Assembly: GCF_003473485.1 (NCBI RefSeq)
Contig: NC_053045.1
Coordinates: forward strand, 64,171,994-64,235,993
DNA: 64,000 nt
Reading direction: 5' to 3'
DNA from: Medicago truncatula
Lineage: Eukaryota > Streptophyta > Magnoliopsida > Fabales > Fabaceae
Shown: piece by piece, positions 22,863-36,114 of the stretch
How positions within the stretch are numbered: the stretch's first letter is position 1
Layout: each line of letters opens with the position of its first letter
Program-made: the position numbers and the translations under genes
Notes under the pieces: model-generated
Told to the model about the DNA's origin: nothing
What the model saw: only the letters and a program-made list of their open reading frames with translations
Databases searched by the model: none

Positions 22863-23914
22863 AAATTATACTTTGAAAGAAGACAATTAATGTGGTGGTT
22901 GGTTGGTTAAGTTTGGTGTTAAAAATGTTGATTTCTGGAAGGTGTAGATGTCTCCTCCTCCTCTGCTAAATATCACTCAGTTGGTTACCTCTCGGTTATT
23001 TTTGAGGGATGCTTAACTTTTTATTGTTTTCCCGTGATAAAAAAAAAAAAATTAAAAGAGAATTTAACAGATCCACACTCTCTTTGGTTTCAACCACGTT
23101 TAAACAAATCCACATCAGCACATTGATTTTTTTTTTTTTTAAGGAAGCACATTGATTGTTGTTAAAAGCAAATAATGGATTTTTTTTTGGTACATAATGG
23201 ATTTTAATTAAGCAATAATCACGAGTTCGTGAATGCATAAAAATAAAATAAATGACCGAGTTCTGCCTAATCTGTGTTCTTTAAAATGCATAAGTTCAGG
23301 GTTATTTGGGCTGAAATAACCTCTAAAAAATAAACTTCTAACATCTAGGTTAATAACATAAAACTATAAAAAGTTAAGTTTATAAATATGATTATATATA
23401 AGCATACAAAATACTCATATTACTAGATCTGTAACGTTGAATATGCCAAACTCATAGAAAAAGCGCAATGAAAAAGCCTAATTTTTACACAAAGTTTAAA
23501 ATTGAATGGAGTAATTTTTTTCTCACTCCACCATGGCCCATATTTAGCTTTTGTGGTAAATATCTAAAACATCATCTAAAATAAATATGGTATGATATTA
23601 AATAGCAATTAAATATGGTATGATTGTAACCAAAAAAATATTAAATATGGTATGATATTAAGTAGCATGTGTATCGTCTTTTTGTGCGTTGATGAAGTGG
23701 TAAACACCGCAATTAAACTTAGACACCTAAAGTGAAAGATCTTGAGTTCAAATTCAACACAACACGAAGGATATACAGTCAAACAATGTTAATATTACTG
23801 ATTGTGTTAAGACTTATAGATGTAGTATCCGAATCTTCAATAGCATAGCCAAATTAGCAATTGATATAGTATGCATTATATATGACAGTTCTTAATTACC
23901 CATCAACAAAAGTT

Positions 23915-24058
23915 GGGTAAAGGTTACTTATTCAAGTTGACACCAATAAAAATTGTTCATTTGTCTTCCATTATTTTTAACTATTATTTATGTTATAAAT
24001 AGTGGAAGGTAAATGAAATTTTTTAATTGATGCCAACTCAGATGTGTAATCTTTACCC
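23915..24058. repeat. Hairpin MITE, 144 bp
   Basis: It begins GGGTAAAGGTTACTTATTCA and ends GATGTGTAATCTTTACCC. The two halves are imperfect inverted complements nearly end to end (the CTTCCATTATTTTTAAC arm pairs with TTATAAATAGTGGAAGG). The whole element could fold into one long hairpin. Confidence 0.75.
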
Positions 24059-24486
24059 GCATTTCATTGAAGGGTAATATAGTCATTGTAATGTATACTT
24101 TAAAAAAAGATGACTTATTCATGTAAATCGTTCCTATAAATATACTTCATTTGAGTTTTCATCTCTGAACTTACTAATCATTCCAAACGACAACTACAAA
24201 TATTAATTATTTCACTTTTGGCCGTAATCTCATTTGATTAATGATGTGGACTGAGATTCGTGATGTGACACACTTGGAGAAATGACTATGTAACTCAGCA
24301 AATTTTTGAGAAATGACTATTTTTCCTTAATGCCTGCTGAAACCCATGAAAGGACCAATTTACTCTTCTCTTATTCAAAACCCTTCTTCTTCCTTCTCTC
24401 AAACTTGCTTCAATCTTCTTCTCCCAGATGAAAAGATTCAGACTTGCTAACTTAGACCTTAATATTTTTATGTTGGTATAAGTTAG

Positions 24487-24488
<2 letters not shown>
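24059..24488. other. Intergenic between MITE and AT microsatellite
   Basis: No gene recognised. The minus-strand open frame at 24295-24489 shows no family motif. Confidence 0.4.

Positions 24489-24558
<70 letters not shown>
24489..24558. repeat. (AT)35 microsatellite
   Basis: An uninterrupted dinucleotide tract of about 70 bp. It is likely to be polymorphic and prone to assembly-length error. Confidence 0.97.
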
Positions 24559-24560
<2 letters not shown>

Positions 24561-25769
24561 TCAGTTACAAATTAGAATGATAGATGATTAAACTTAATAC
24601 TTATATTTATTCTATTTTCTTTCTAATAACTTTATACTTTTGTTTTAAAAAAAAATAAAAATTTAAGGAGGCAATGCCTTTTTTTACGTGAGAAAAGCAA
24701 AATTATATGAGAGAGCGTATAATCCTCATATCTAAAAAGAAATATGAAATTAAATAAATAAATAAATCCTCACATTCAATTCTTAACTCAGAATAAAAAA
24801 TAAAAAAATAAAAAACACTAAAAATTACTCAATTGTTCACTCGTCTATGCAATAAAATGTTTATAAAAAGTTATTGTGCGAGTTTCGTCAATCTAAAAAA
24901 AAAAAAATACATATGGACATGGGAGAGAGTAAATATTGGAAATGAAATTGAGTTTTGAAAAATGAATATGAGACAATCAGAATTTAGGCATTAAGTATTT
25001 TTAATCTATATAGGGGGTAAATTGAAATAAGGAGGTGTAACTACCACAAATAAAAGAACGTCCCATGAGAAAGAATATTTGGGCCAGATGTTTTCTATGC
25101 ATTTCATCTACTACATCCGAAATGTGAGAAGAATGTTATTTACATATAGCGTTTGGAGCGTTCGACTGAAAAACACCAGTAACTTACCAATATAATTCCA
25201 TCGGCAGTTAACTGTCGATGAATTTTTAACCGGTGACAGTTAACTGTCGACAGACATTTTTGTCTTTTACTTGTGTTTTTCAAACAAATCTAAAGTGTCA
25301 ACAACAATCTTCAAAATGTGAGTACAACCACTTCACATAGTTGACATAATCCACCCCAACCCCGCGCCTCTTCGTTCTGATTTTAAAATCCAAATCATGT
25401 TTTTTATTATGGACATACATTAGTCACGATTGAATCATATCAAATGACTTCTTTTCATTTTAGATCTTAAAGTACTTACTAAAAAATGTACATTTTTAAA
25501 TGCATAAAATTGAATGGAATAAGCTTTGGTCAAAAGTTGTTGAATGCTACTTCAAACAACTACTTCTCCACAATTTATTTTACAAGTATCTCTCTTCAAT
25601 TCACGTTGGGAACCTTTTCTTTTATTTTTTTAATATTATATTTCAATACGTTTTTTTCTTCTATTTAATTTTTTTTTGAACCGTTGCATTTAATTTTTTT
25701 TAAGGAGGTCCCATTTAATTTTATTACCTTTTTTCAAAGGAATTTTATTATCTTTTTATCATTTATATA
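24559..25769. other. Intergenic, no gene recognised
   Basis: AT-rich sequence. A short local inverted repeat near 25205-25255 (GGCAGTTAACTGTCGATG ... CGGTGACAGTTAACTGTCGA) duplicates the palindromic word AGTTAACT. Nothing else was assignable. Confidence 0.45.
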
Positions 25770-25950
25770 TTTAGTTTCAATATCGTTTAATCATCACAAC
25801 CTCAAAAATATTTTTATTCACGCTGTCATTTAATGATACCAAATATTTTTATTTTCTTTATTCAACCTCACAAATACACACACACACACATTAGTGTTTA
25901 GAGTAATACTTTATGTGTGTCTGATTTTTTGTTACGCTACTGCGTATAAT
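25770..25950 (-). repeat. Dispersed repeat, copy 2 (inverse of 402-587)
   Basis: The reverse complement matches the order of motifs at 402-587: GCGTAACAAAA, a (GT)n run, GTGAGGTT and GAGGTTGTGATGATTAAAC. The CA-dinucleotide run at about 25876-25890 corresponds to the GT run of copy 1. Confidence 0.7.
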
Positions 25951-27889
25951 TTTTTTATGTGTTGCATAATGCGTATGATTATTTTTATAAAATTTTGATT
26001 TTAATTAAAAGTAAAATTGTAGATGTCTTTTCTTCAAAAAAGGTATGGATGCCTAAAAAAATTATACTTATATATATAGAGGGCATATCAAATGAGATAA
26101 GTGTTAAGAGTAAATTGACTTTCTCCATTTTCCTTATCCCGTTCTCTCTCTATTGCATAAGTCATAAGTGACGTTCCAAATAACTTAAGAGTAGTATTAT
26201 ATCTACAGAAAGGGAGCATCACGATCTCTTTACGAATAAAGAACAGCAGATCACAATATACTACTTGCCACAATACACAGAGGTGTAGCGGAGAAATAGA
26301 AAGTGAACAACAAAGCATGCAATAAAAACTTGTCAGTTGTATCGGGAAAAATTCGATAGGCCTATCCTTAGCTAGAAATAGCTTAAGATTAGTTTCATAA
26401 TCGGTCCAAAGAACTTAAACTTGTAGAAATATTCAATGAAACACTAAAGTGTTAAAGTCCTTAATTACGATGGTTTTCTATTAAAAGAAAGATCTTTACA
26501 ACTACAATAAATCTTTCAGAAGTATAGATAGTTGAACTTTTTTAGCCTAATCTCCTGAAGCTCTACATATCACCTAGCAGCAGGATGTTGTATAGCTAAA
26601 TCAAAGTGCATACTGTTATATATATGTAGTGCATATGTATATAGTGCAACGTAATATAGTTGATAACATCGTAGGAATCTCTTTATTTGTAGCTAGTGTA
26701 TTGAAGTGTGGCAATACAAATATATTTGGACCACAAATTATTAATTGGAACATTAAGGAGTAGAGATTAAGTGAAGTTCAAATTATTGATATAAGGTTTT
26801 TTCTAAATTTTCTTTAAAGAATGGTGGATAATTATAAATGTGAAAGAGACTGATTCAGATCCTAATCACACAGATATTGGAGTTGTGGTACCGTCACTAG
26901 AAATTCAATGATGCCATTGGTAGACTATGGTGTTATATGCACATTTAATGTTATTTCTGTGCATCTCAACATGAAGCATCCATTGAAAAACCTGACCCTC
27001 TTTATTAGATCTCTTGTTCAAATCTTCCATTAATGAAAAAGAAATCCACTTTATCCTTTTTGAAATCATAGGGCTGTCTCTATTACAAAATTCTTTTAAA
27101 TATTAGAGAAACGAATCGCATATATGGGAAAGGTTATACTTATACATCTTTGTTAGCATTGGGGTAATTCAAGATACTCTGTCCATCATATCATGTTTAT
27201 GTATTTCCCATGTATTGAATTGAATGCTGCGTTTGAATATTGCCTATGTATTCAAAATATAACTATGCAATATATAGCATGGTGGATCAAGAATTCTATC
27301 TACTCTATGTTATTAAAATTTGAATAGTTAAAGTACATTTTTTTTCTGCTAGTGAAAAGCATCGGCAAAAGAATTGTTTGTACAAAAGATTTTCAACCAA
27401 AAACTTAAAAGACATTTAATACATGAATCATATCTATTACGTATGACAATTGCTAATTAGGCACTTCAAATTCTCTTTCAATCGGGTCGTAACTCCCAAC
27501 CAACTATTTTTGTATGTAAAATTTGATCGAGTCGTAACTTTTGACCAACTATTTTCAATAAGATGAGCAATTTTGAGGTGCTTAAAGAGCAATTGTCATT
27601 GCATATTGTTGTAGTATGACTCAAAATTTGATGGATGGAGAATATTGTTGCTAAAAATATAAAAGATTTGTTTCAAATATATTTTGTGCTGAAAATATAT
27701 TTATGGACAATAAATATATTTTTGTACCGTATGAAGAACGATTTGATGCAAATATATTTTGAAAGGGAATATTATATTTTTGGTGCAAATATTCTTTCAC
27801 TGAAGGAGAAAAAAAAAAGTATCTTCGGTGTGGTATTCTTTCCAAATTTATGAGTTATATTTTTACTATAAATATAGGCTTTGTATCAG
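25951..27889. other. Intergenic, no gene recognised
   Basis: No coding feature was identified. Around 27640-27800 the sequence shows repeated AAATATATTT words, which create overlapping open frames on both strands; these are low-complexity by-products. Confidence 0.45.
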
Positions 27890-28440
27890 AGTAAACCTTG
27901 AGATAGAAGGGGCTGAAACAAGGGTTTAGAATGACAACAACAAAACTAGAGTTTGTATAGAGTTTGTCTCTTGGGAACAAACACTAGGGTTTGAGGGTTG
28001 ATTCACCTTGGGAAACACTATTAGGATTGAGTTTCTTGGTTACGGGAAGAGATTGGAGCTTTGGGTAGAATTAGGCGGGAGACTTTTTCTTGTAACTCAT
28101 TGACATTTCTTTTGTAACGTTATTCATCATATGAAACGGAGGGCTGCTCTCTCCCCTAGACTAGGTCAATTTGGACCGAACTGGGTCACCGAACTGGGTC
28201 AACAAATTATTTCGTGTTCTCTATTCACTTCTTTCTTTCTCTCGCTGTTTTCTACTTTTGTTTGTATTTATAACTTCCATACACTTTGTTTTGGTTGCGT
28301 GACTATCTCTTGCTCCACATATCAAGTTTATTATTGGTGTGATTTTTCATCGAATTCGCAACACATATTGTTTTGGAATTGGCCAAAGCCCTTCTCATTG
28401 GACTTCACACCAAAAATCCATCATCACAAAGTGTAACATC
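27890..28440 (+). mobile_element. Possible LTR-retrotransposon LTR fragment (copia-like)
   Basis: The segment includes CTTGTAACTCATTGAC, GGAGGGCTGCTCTCTCCCC and TAGGTCAATTTGGACCGAAC, then TTGGTGTGATTTTTCATCGA. This resembles the R-U5 part of legume copia-type LTRs as I recall them. No second LTR, primer-binding site or gag/pol frame was found, so it would be a solo or truncated copy. The call is tentative. Confidence 0.35.
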
Positions 28441-31120
28441 CCTTTAATGACAATTTATGAAAATGAGAGCGTGATCCACAAATCATGACGGGAATCACTC
28501 TACGCGCTCTCAACGGACTCTCCCTCTCTGGAGGTATTATTCTCATTACGTTTCATTCACCTCAATTTTTCACTGACTTGAACTTCAGAGTGTTTGCATG
28601 TACACTATCCTAGTTGGAGAGCTCATGTTTGTTGTCCAATGTCACACCTTAGTTACATTGGTCGTTGTTCAAGATTCACCTCAGATCATACATCATTCAT
28701 CTAGCTCATTTCTAATCGATATAGAACCAACCACTTACACTTGAATTTTAATACCTAATTTTTTGCTTAAAAAAATAACAATGGCATTGGCAATATGTAT
28801 CTTGGTGGATCAATATTTTTTCTACTCTATATTAACCATCCATTAAAAAATTGAATAGTTAAAAATTCATTATTTTTCCTTTTTACACTGTGTTTAGGTC
28901 TCCTTTTTACACTGTTAAATATGCTATACATATTACCACATACGAAAAAAAGGTTTTATATATGTAAGTCAATGGAATTCTTGTTACGAGTTTGATTTGT
29001 CCAGGCTATAAAGTATACTTTCATTGAACCCACGCACTGTAAAAGGTCATTTAGCTTCCTTCTTAATGCATCTACTACCATAGTTTTCAACCCCACTTCT
29101 ACAATAAGCACAATGGTGGGAATAATGGAATATCAACCATGATATTAGTTAGGCAAACGAAATAAAAAGGAAGGGGAATAATTTACATCATTCAACTCAA
29201 AAGTGATACGAAAATGCGCTAGCATGTTGATTAATATTACCAAACCTTTCAAGACGTGGGTACCCTAAAATTTTCAAACTCTAGTTTAATTCTACCCCCA
29301 TTGTGAATATTTGATATGACCAAAAGAGTTATTTAAAAAAAAAAAACTACGAGAACATTAGATGATATAGGTGTGTGGATCAAATCCTTGAAATGGACCA
29401 AAGCCGAATGATGATCTAATAGGCCTTTAGCCTTTCTCAACATTCCTTATTCTTTATTCCTCTGGAAATGCATCTAATAGTGATAATTCAGTAACTTTTG
29501 GAATGATTCATCGTTCCTTATTGACTATAGTTGTCTCTCATAAAGGACCTCAAGGGTCGTAAAACATTCTCCATTGTGGGGAAGTGATTAGATATGTATA
29601 GACAGTATATGTTGTATGATAGGCCAATTGTGCCTATGCGTTTCTCAATACATGCAGGGTGACACAATATATTTATTTCATTTTAAAAGCAGTATGCAAT
29701 TTTAGTGGATGGGCCTTCCTAATGTATATCTATCTATCTATCTATGTGACGGAATATATGTTTATGAAGCGCGGCAGAGGATGATGATGAAGCTCCTCGC
29801 AAGGATCCTTTTATAAGTTTAGGTTTCAAGAAAAATCAATCGAAAATTTGTTGAAGTCGTTGAGGAATTCGTGTTGTGATCCACAGTGTGCACCCCTCAC
29901 AGTAGACTCGTCTACTATAGATTTAACCTTAAAAATTAAAATTGAAGAGTTTATCTTGATAAGAAGAAGAAAAAAGCTTCTCTTATTTTGTAAAAAAAAA
30001 CCAAGTTACAAACGCATTTCCTCAAATCGACTTGCCATCTTTTTTAACACGTAATCATTGAAATAAAATGCATTTAAAAAATTTAAAACATTCAACCAGG
30101 TTCTTAAACAACTCAAAATCTTGATGAACATACTCTTTATATCAGAAGTAAAACGGGTCAGTGCACATTATAAAATAGTATTGTCACTTTCAAACATGAT
30201 ATTAATTAGTCTTTGTTGTGAATACATTGTTTATATAATAATAATATTCATTTATTTTCTTTGTAAAAAAATAAAATCATTGTCCCATATCTTTTCGTAC
30301 CCGTACATGGCACTTTCTCCTTTTAGTTCTATAACAATATATTCAAATGCCATGCACTACTTTTTTTTTTTACTCCTTCTATTTACATATAAAAGAGAAG
30401 AGATGTGGGTAATTAAAGAAATATTAATACCATTTATAAAATAGAAATATGATATGTTCCATCCACTTAAACATATTGAGTATAACTCAATGAAATGAAA
30501 TGGAGAAGAAGACCCATGGTGAACGAGCCCCCAAGTTGTCCATTGGCGTGGTTGGTGCGAGGTCATAGTATATGGCCTTACGGATTGGGACAATTATTTA
30601 GGCAATCAGTGTGAAACCAGAGAATTTTTTTCAATTTAATGATTGAATTTGAGTCTCAGAATCTTAATTCCTATCCATATATGTACAGCCAAATTTTCAA
30701 GAAGGTTTCAGTCAAAAGATATCACATCAGGCTATTTCCATTTACTAATTTTCTTTGGTAAATTTTTAAATCATCTGAAGTTTGATTGGGTACCATTAAT
30801 TTTTTTTTTTGTTGAAATAGATTGGGTACAGTAATATAAAAACATGACCTATCATTGAATAATTGAATGACGAATAAAGACGTAATTGTACTACTTCAAA
30901 GTGTATCATTGTGTTCACCTTTTTCTTTTGGGCAATTGCATTCTTTTGTTTTTTTTTTTTTTTTTCCTTTTTTGAGGTGATTTTTATTCTTTTGTTATTC
31001 ATTTTTTTTTAGTTAAAAATGAATTGAATATTAAGTGACGTATGCTTAAATATATTCATGTAAAAAAGTATGGTAAACATTGTTAAAAATTATCTTTACT
31101 AAAAAAAATGTTAAATATCA
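28441..31120. other. Intergenic, no gene recognised
   Basis: No protein family was recognised. A short (ATCT)n tract occurs at about 29727-29743. Open frames in this span are short and AT-rich. Confidence 0.45.
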
Positions 31121-31129
31121 ATCTAGAGA

Positions 31130-31277
31130 CAAAACTCTCAAGGTGAGAAAAACACAAGAATGGAGGGTTGAATTGTGTTGGTTTTTTCTTCTTTTTCTCC
31201 TAAGCTGAAAACACTTATCAGAAGCAGATAGAGTTCTACTTCTGAAGTGATGTTCAGGACTAGATGCAGCGAATCTA

Positions 31278-31342
<65 letters not shown>

Positions 31343-32400
31343 AAGACACAAAACAATTATACAGATTCCTTCCACAAACCGGAAGTCAGTCATGTCCCCC
31401 TTGCACTTCCAATGAGAGTTCACTATGTAATATCTGATTAAAATTGCTCACTGCTAAAACTAGCAAGAGACTTCAAATTGCTCAAGTACAACTGCAAGAG
31501 ACTTCCTATGCTCCTGAACACGATCAAGAGACTTCAAATGCTCAAGCACAATTGCAAGAGACTTCTAATTCAAACAGAATTACAAAGAAAAATGTTTGAG
31601 GTTGAACACTTGATATACAATCAGTGGTATTCACAATACAAATCAGATACAACTCTTAAGACTCTAGAATTTCTAAGATATGAAAGTTGTTAAGAAATTC
31701 TAAATGAACTTTTGATTGCAGAACAATTTCAGCAGAGTTTTGGCACTTTTTAAATTGTTGTTGAGTCCTTTTCAATCTCTAAGTCTTCACTCCTTTATAT
31801 AGAGGTGTGAAAGAGACGTTGTGAATTTGTCAGCACATCAAAATAGAGTCGTTTGAAGCTTTTGATCAATCACCAATGATCTTTTGCTTGATATGGTTAT
31901 TGTCCTATGAAAGATCAATTTCAAATCCATTCCAATTGAGAGGGAACATAGTTGTAGGCAGAGCTGTTATCCTTGTCTTGTAGTAGAGACACATATTGAG
32001 TAGTGGAGATAGTAGTTGTACATTTTAGACAATTGTACTTTGTCAACGCTCTTTGAAGAACAAACATCCAATGCCTTCAAATTATTTCAAAATAGTCGTT
32101 GCTTCACTCTTCCAGTCTTCTGCAATGCTTGGACGAGATTAAATCCATTGAACAGTCTTTGAAGCTTTAAGTCTTGCATCTTCTGATGAACTTCAGCTTC
32201 TGGTGATCTTGCTTCTGATGAACTTGCTTCTGATTACGTCATCACTTCAGAAGCACTTTTACTTCAGGATCACTTTTCTTCAGACGCTTCAAGCTTTCTT
32301 TTTGTTGATTCATTTGCTCTCTTTTGTTCTTCCAGAACCTTTTTAAGATGTCAAATTTTTGTCTATGGTCATGTACACTTGAACAAATATTAGCATATCC
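31130..32400. repeat. Repeat-rich block with (AG)n microsatellite and short tandem motifs
   Basis: It starts AAACTCTCAAGGTGAGAAAA and GAATGGAGGGTTGAATTGTG, words typical of a legume retrotransposon repeat as I remember them. Between 31478 and 31570 the unit CAAGAGACTTC...TGCTCAAG recurs about four times at roughly 25-30 bp spacing. Around 32160-32290 CTTCTGATGAACTT-type units recur. No open coding region. It may be an LTR-like or non-autonomous retroelement fragment; boundaries were not found. Confidence 0.4.
31283..31339. repeat. (AG)28 microsatellite
   Basis: An uninterrupted AG tract of about 57 bp. It generates Leu-Ser or Glu-Arg repeat open frames on either strand that are not genes. 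Confidence 0.97.
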
Positions 32401-35400
32401 AATCGATAATTTTTAATACCTTGTTATTATCAAAATTCTTAAAAGGGTAATATTAAACACATTTTTTTCCAACAAAATTCAATGTTAACTTCAATTAGAA
32501 TCCATTCTTGACTTTAATCAATGAATATTTAATTATGTCAAAATCAAATATACATATATGTAATCAATATTAAACCAAAGTTTTTATATTACAAACACAT
32601 AGTACTGTGCTTTATATTTATATTTAATTTGATAATTTCAATTTAGTAATAACTTTTTTTTTTTAGGGGAATATAATAATATCTATATTATTTGAATTTA
32701 TTCAAATTTCGATTTCAGTATTCATGTTGTATATTTTCAAAATTTAAATTTACAAAATAATTGTGTTTTACTAAGGGCAAAATAGTAAAAAAGAAATATA
32801 TGCGATCAAAATTGTTATGGTGGTAAAGGTTATTTGGTCGAAGATTGTTTGTAGAGGGAGGGTATTTCATCGACTTTTCCTAGCTGAAATAACAATGTCT
32901 TTATGATCGCCACTTCATCTAGACATGTTAGTACAATTTATCCTCGTATTTCTGCATCGATTTTGTCTATATCCTCTTTGGTAGATGAGGAAACCATAAT
33001 TGGGAGTCTGTTTCAAAGAAGTATCGACTTAACCCCTCTTTTGTAATCTCTAGTGGTGGCGGGGATGATTGAGCTGAAGGTGGAGTAGGGTGTCTTCGGG
33101 GTGTCTGAGCTTGAAACGGTGAATGTTTCCCTTAAGGGTCAGGTGACAAAGACTTTTGTGGAATTGAAGATCCACACACATGGAAATCTGAACATGTACA
33201 TGTTAGGGATTGATGGCCGACTAAAAAAACAAATTCAAATATTAGTCAAGTAAACAACTTACCATGGAGGTCACCAAATGATAAGGCTAATTAAGCAGTA
33301 CAATTAGTCGAAAAAATCAAGATTATTGTCGAGGTAATTGATTCGGCAAAGTTTAATCAGTTTTCCCCCATTTATATGGTAAGGGTTTTGGAACGATTAT
33401 TCTCTTTGTCTTACAACACAAGATGGGGGATAAGCGCACAAACAAGCCGAACGTGGGGCATCACGTAGACATAACAATGGGAATAATCACATACTACCCA
33501 CAAAAATAGGCCACTGAGGCTAGATGTCGTAACCCACAATACTTTCATAAATAGGACTAACTTTGTCTCTAAATATTGTATTCCATAATTAATTTCATCA
33601 CTCAATCAATCAAAAAACGCCTATTTTTATAATCATTTTCCTTTACTAAAGGATCATTCAACTAACTTTAAAGTTTGACAAAAATGTTACTCCAATTTGA
33701 GTTCAGTTAATTTGAGTTGAGTATTTTGTTGAAGGAAGAAAAAAGTTGGATGGTGTTGCATTAGAGGCTGCAAGCAAGCATTCTAAAGTAAAGATAATAG
33801 AGCCAAGTGTTGGGGTGAGAAGCACCTGTAGTGATGCACATTACTTAACTCCACAAGTTTGAAGCACATACAATACAAGTATTTCCGTCAACGCCTGCGG
33901 ATAGAAATTCTCTGTTTTTTTTTCTCAATGGAATTGGAATGGGACCCACCACTTTACCATCAACCTTCGGTTCTAAATCAATCATTGGTCGTCTTCAATC
34001 TGTTCTGTTTCTTACTTTTCAAACACGTTCCTTTCCCTTTTCTCACTTCTTTATCTACTTATGTGGAAAATATTGTTCTTTTATGTTTTTTAGTGTGGAA
34101 TATCATAATTTTTTTTTTTTTTTTATAATTAATGGTATTATACTTAAACATATAACTATTTCGTCACTTTCTCGTCATTCTCCTTTTCTAGGTGATAGGT
34201 TTAAGATAAAATGTCTGACTAAATATATAGGGGTTTATATCATAATCATGAATCCAAAAAATGAAGTCTCAACTAGTAATAGCTTGAGTAATGAGTACCG
34301 TATCTTGATGATGCACTCTTGTAATTTTTAACATATCATTAATTATAGAGAATACAATATCATAAACAACACAAAATAAATTATGTGACCTTAACGAGAA
34401 GCATATTACCAAGTCATAAACCAATATCATCATACCAACTCAAATGAACTTAAAAATAACACAATAATCTAATAAGTACCGATCATACTCATACATGCAG
34501 AAGTATTATAATCTCATCAAAGTTGTTATATCTTGACCAACTCTTATGAGATTTAAGCAGTTCAACTTATTTGACTTAAAAGATAAAGAGTTAGAGGTCA
34601 TAAATTCAAACTTGATTGAATGAGAAAAAATTAACATAACACATAACTAGTAACATTTGCATGTTCGTCTCACATTAGAATTTGAATATTCACAACCTTA
34701 GATCAAAATTATGGTTCTTAACCATTAGACCAAAAACATTTTTTTAGCTTCATGCTTTAGAAGTAATCTTATTCAAAATTTATCGGACATCAAATGTGAA
34801 TATCTTTTTCAATCCTATTCAATTAAAGACAAAACCAAATTTTATATGTACTAAGTCACATAATTTGCACCACGAAGCCAAGCCACATAGTTTTTGTTTA
34901 TATATTTTTTTTTAAAAATATAAATTATTAGATACCAAAACCCTACATGAGTATTAAACTAAATCTTAAAAAAATATGTATATTAAACCAAAATATGGTG
35001 GGCCTAAAGCTCTTGTTTTCCTTGTCCTAATTAGGGCTGTGTCTTCCAAATTTATTAATCTTCTATGATCGGCACTTATATTTCACCGTTGAATCACCAA
35101 GTAATAGCTCTCTGTTTGCCCTAGCAGGAGCCACTGAGATGTTGCTACTTTCTGTATTGATCCATTATCTTAATTTAATTGAAGCTAACTAAATGTTTGT
35201 AAAAGGAAAAGATGATGCATGCAGTCACTTACTTACCCCATCACTCTTTCAAAAACTTGCTATGTCTCTCCACGTGTTAGTATTTTAGAATAGCTTAAAA
35301 TCAACAAAGTTTATGTTGCACTTTTATCCTATGTGGTAGTGATGTGTACAAACAATGACACGTCACCACTTAAACTGAAATACCTCTTCTGACGTGTCGT

Positions 35401-35490
35401 ACTACACCACCTCAGCTTTTGTTCCCAGCGTGTCAAACTCTTTCATGCACGTGAAATCACACGCTTGGGTGCTCCTTCAACTAATAACCT
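32401..35490. other. Intergenic, no gene recognised
   Basis: No recognisable coding region. Around 35345-35460 there is a cluster of ACGT-core words (GACACGTCACC, TCTGACGTGTCG, GCACGTGAAA), which can bind bZIP factors, but no gene start follows it. Confidence 0.4.
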
Positions 35491-35494
35491 ACTA

Positions 35495-35827
35495 CCTGGG
35501 CCGGCCCATAGCCCGTCGAGGCTGGACGACGACACCGGACCTCCAATTTTTTGGGGTTCAAATTTTTTTTTTTAATATGTAAGATACGAAAATAATGATT
35601 ATATATCTATTAAAAGTAAGTTTATTCAATCTGTATAGCTTGCTTTAGTGACGTGGCCATTTTTTGTTGAGTGTGAGGTCATGTGTTCTAAACCCACCAA
35701 AGTGTGATTTTTAATTTTTTTTTTTTAAATAACTTATTTATTTTTTTGGGGCCCAGATTTTTTTTTTTTTTTGCATCCCTTATAAAATTAAAACCGGGCC
35801 TATGAATTTGTTAAGACGGCCCTGCCT
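35495..35827. repeat. GC-ended repeat fragment, perhaps hAT-like
   Basis: The left part (CCTGGGCCGGCCCATAGCCC) and right part (GGGCCTATGAATTTGTTAAG, ACGGCCCTG) form an imperfect inverted pair around AT-rich sequence with poly-T runs. The CAGGGCCG-type end is common among plant repeats. No transposase was seen. Confidence 0.4.
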
Positions 35828-35831
35828 ACTA

Positions 35832-36112
35832 CTCCCTCCGTCACAAATTATATGACGTTTTGGGCATTTCACACATATTAAGAAATGTAATTAATATTAT
35901 GTGGGAAAGAGATATTATGAGTTGTTTTATAAAATTGTCCTCAATAAATGATATGGGAAAGATAAATGAAGGAATTGAAAGAAGAGAGAGTAATAAATAG
36001 TTAAGGATATAATAGGAAAAATAACATTAATTTTTCATTGATATTGTAAAGCGACATACAATTTGGGACAAATATTTTTTCTAAAGTGACATACAATTTG
36101 GGACGGAGGGAG
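35832..36112. mobile_element. Stowaway-type MITE with TA target duplication
   Basis: The 281-bp element begins CTCCCTCCGTCACAAATTAT and ends ACAATTTGGGACGGAGGGAG, the signature of Tc1/mariner-derived Stowaway MITEs. A TA dinucleotide flanks each end (35830-35831 and 36113-36114). An internal GTGACATACAATTTGGGAC-type word is duplicated near the right end (about 36052 and 36086). It is non-autonomous. Confidence 0.9.
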
Positions 36113-36114
36113 TA

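Noticed and set aside
27635..27853. Overlapping open frames on both strands
   Set aside because: They arise from repeated AAATATATTT words and have no coding character.
28131..28436. 101-codon open frame
   Set aside because: It falls within LTR-like sequence and its hydrophobic, Phe/Cys-rich translation shows no family motif.
31118..31441. Leu-Ser and Glu-Arg repeat open frames on both strands
   Set aside because: They are translations of the (AG)28 microsatellite.
35345..35470. Cluster of ACGT-core motifs as a promoter
   Set aside because: No transcription unit starts nearby; such motifs also occur in many transposon ends, including two in this window.
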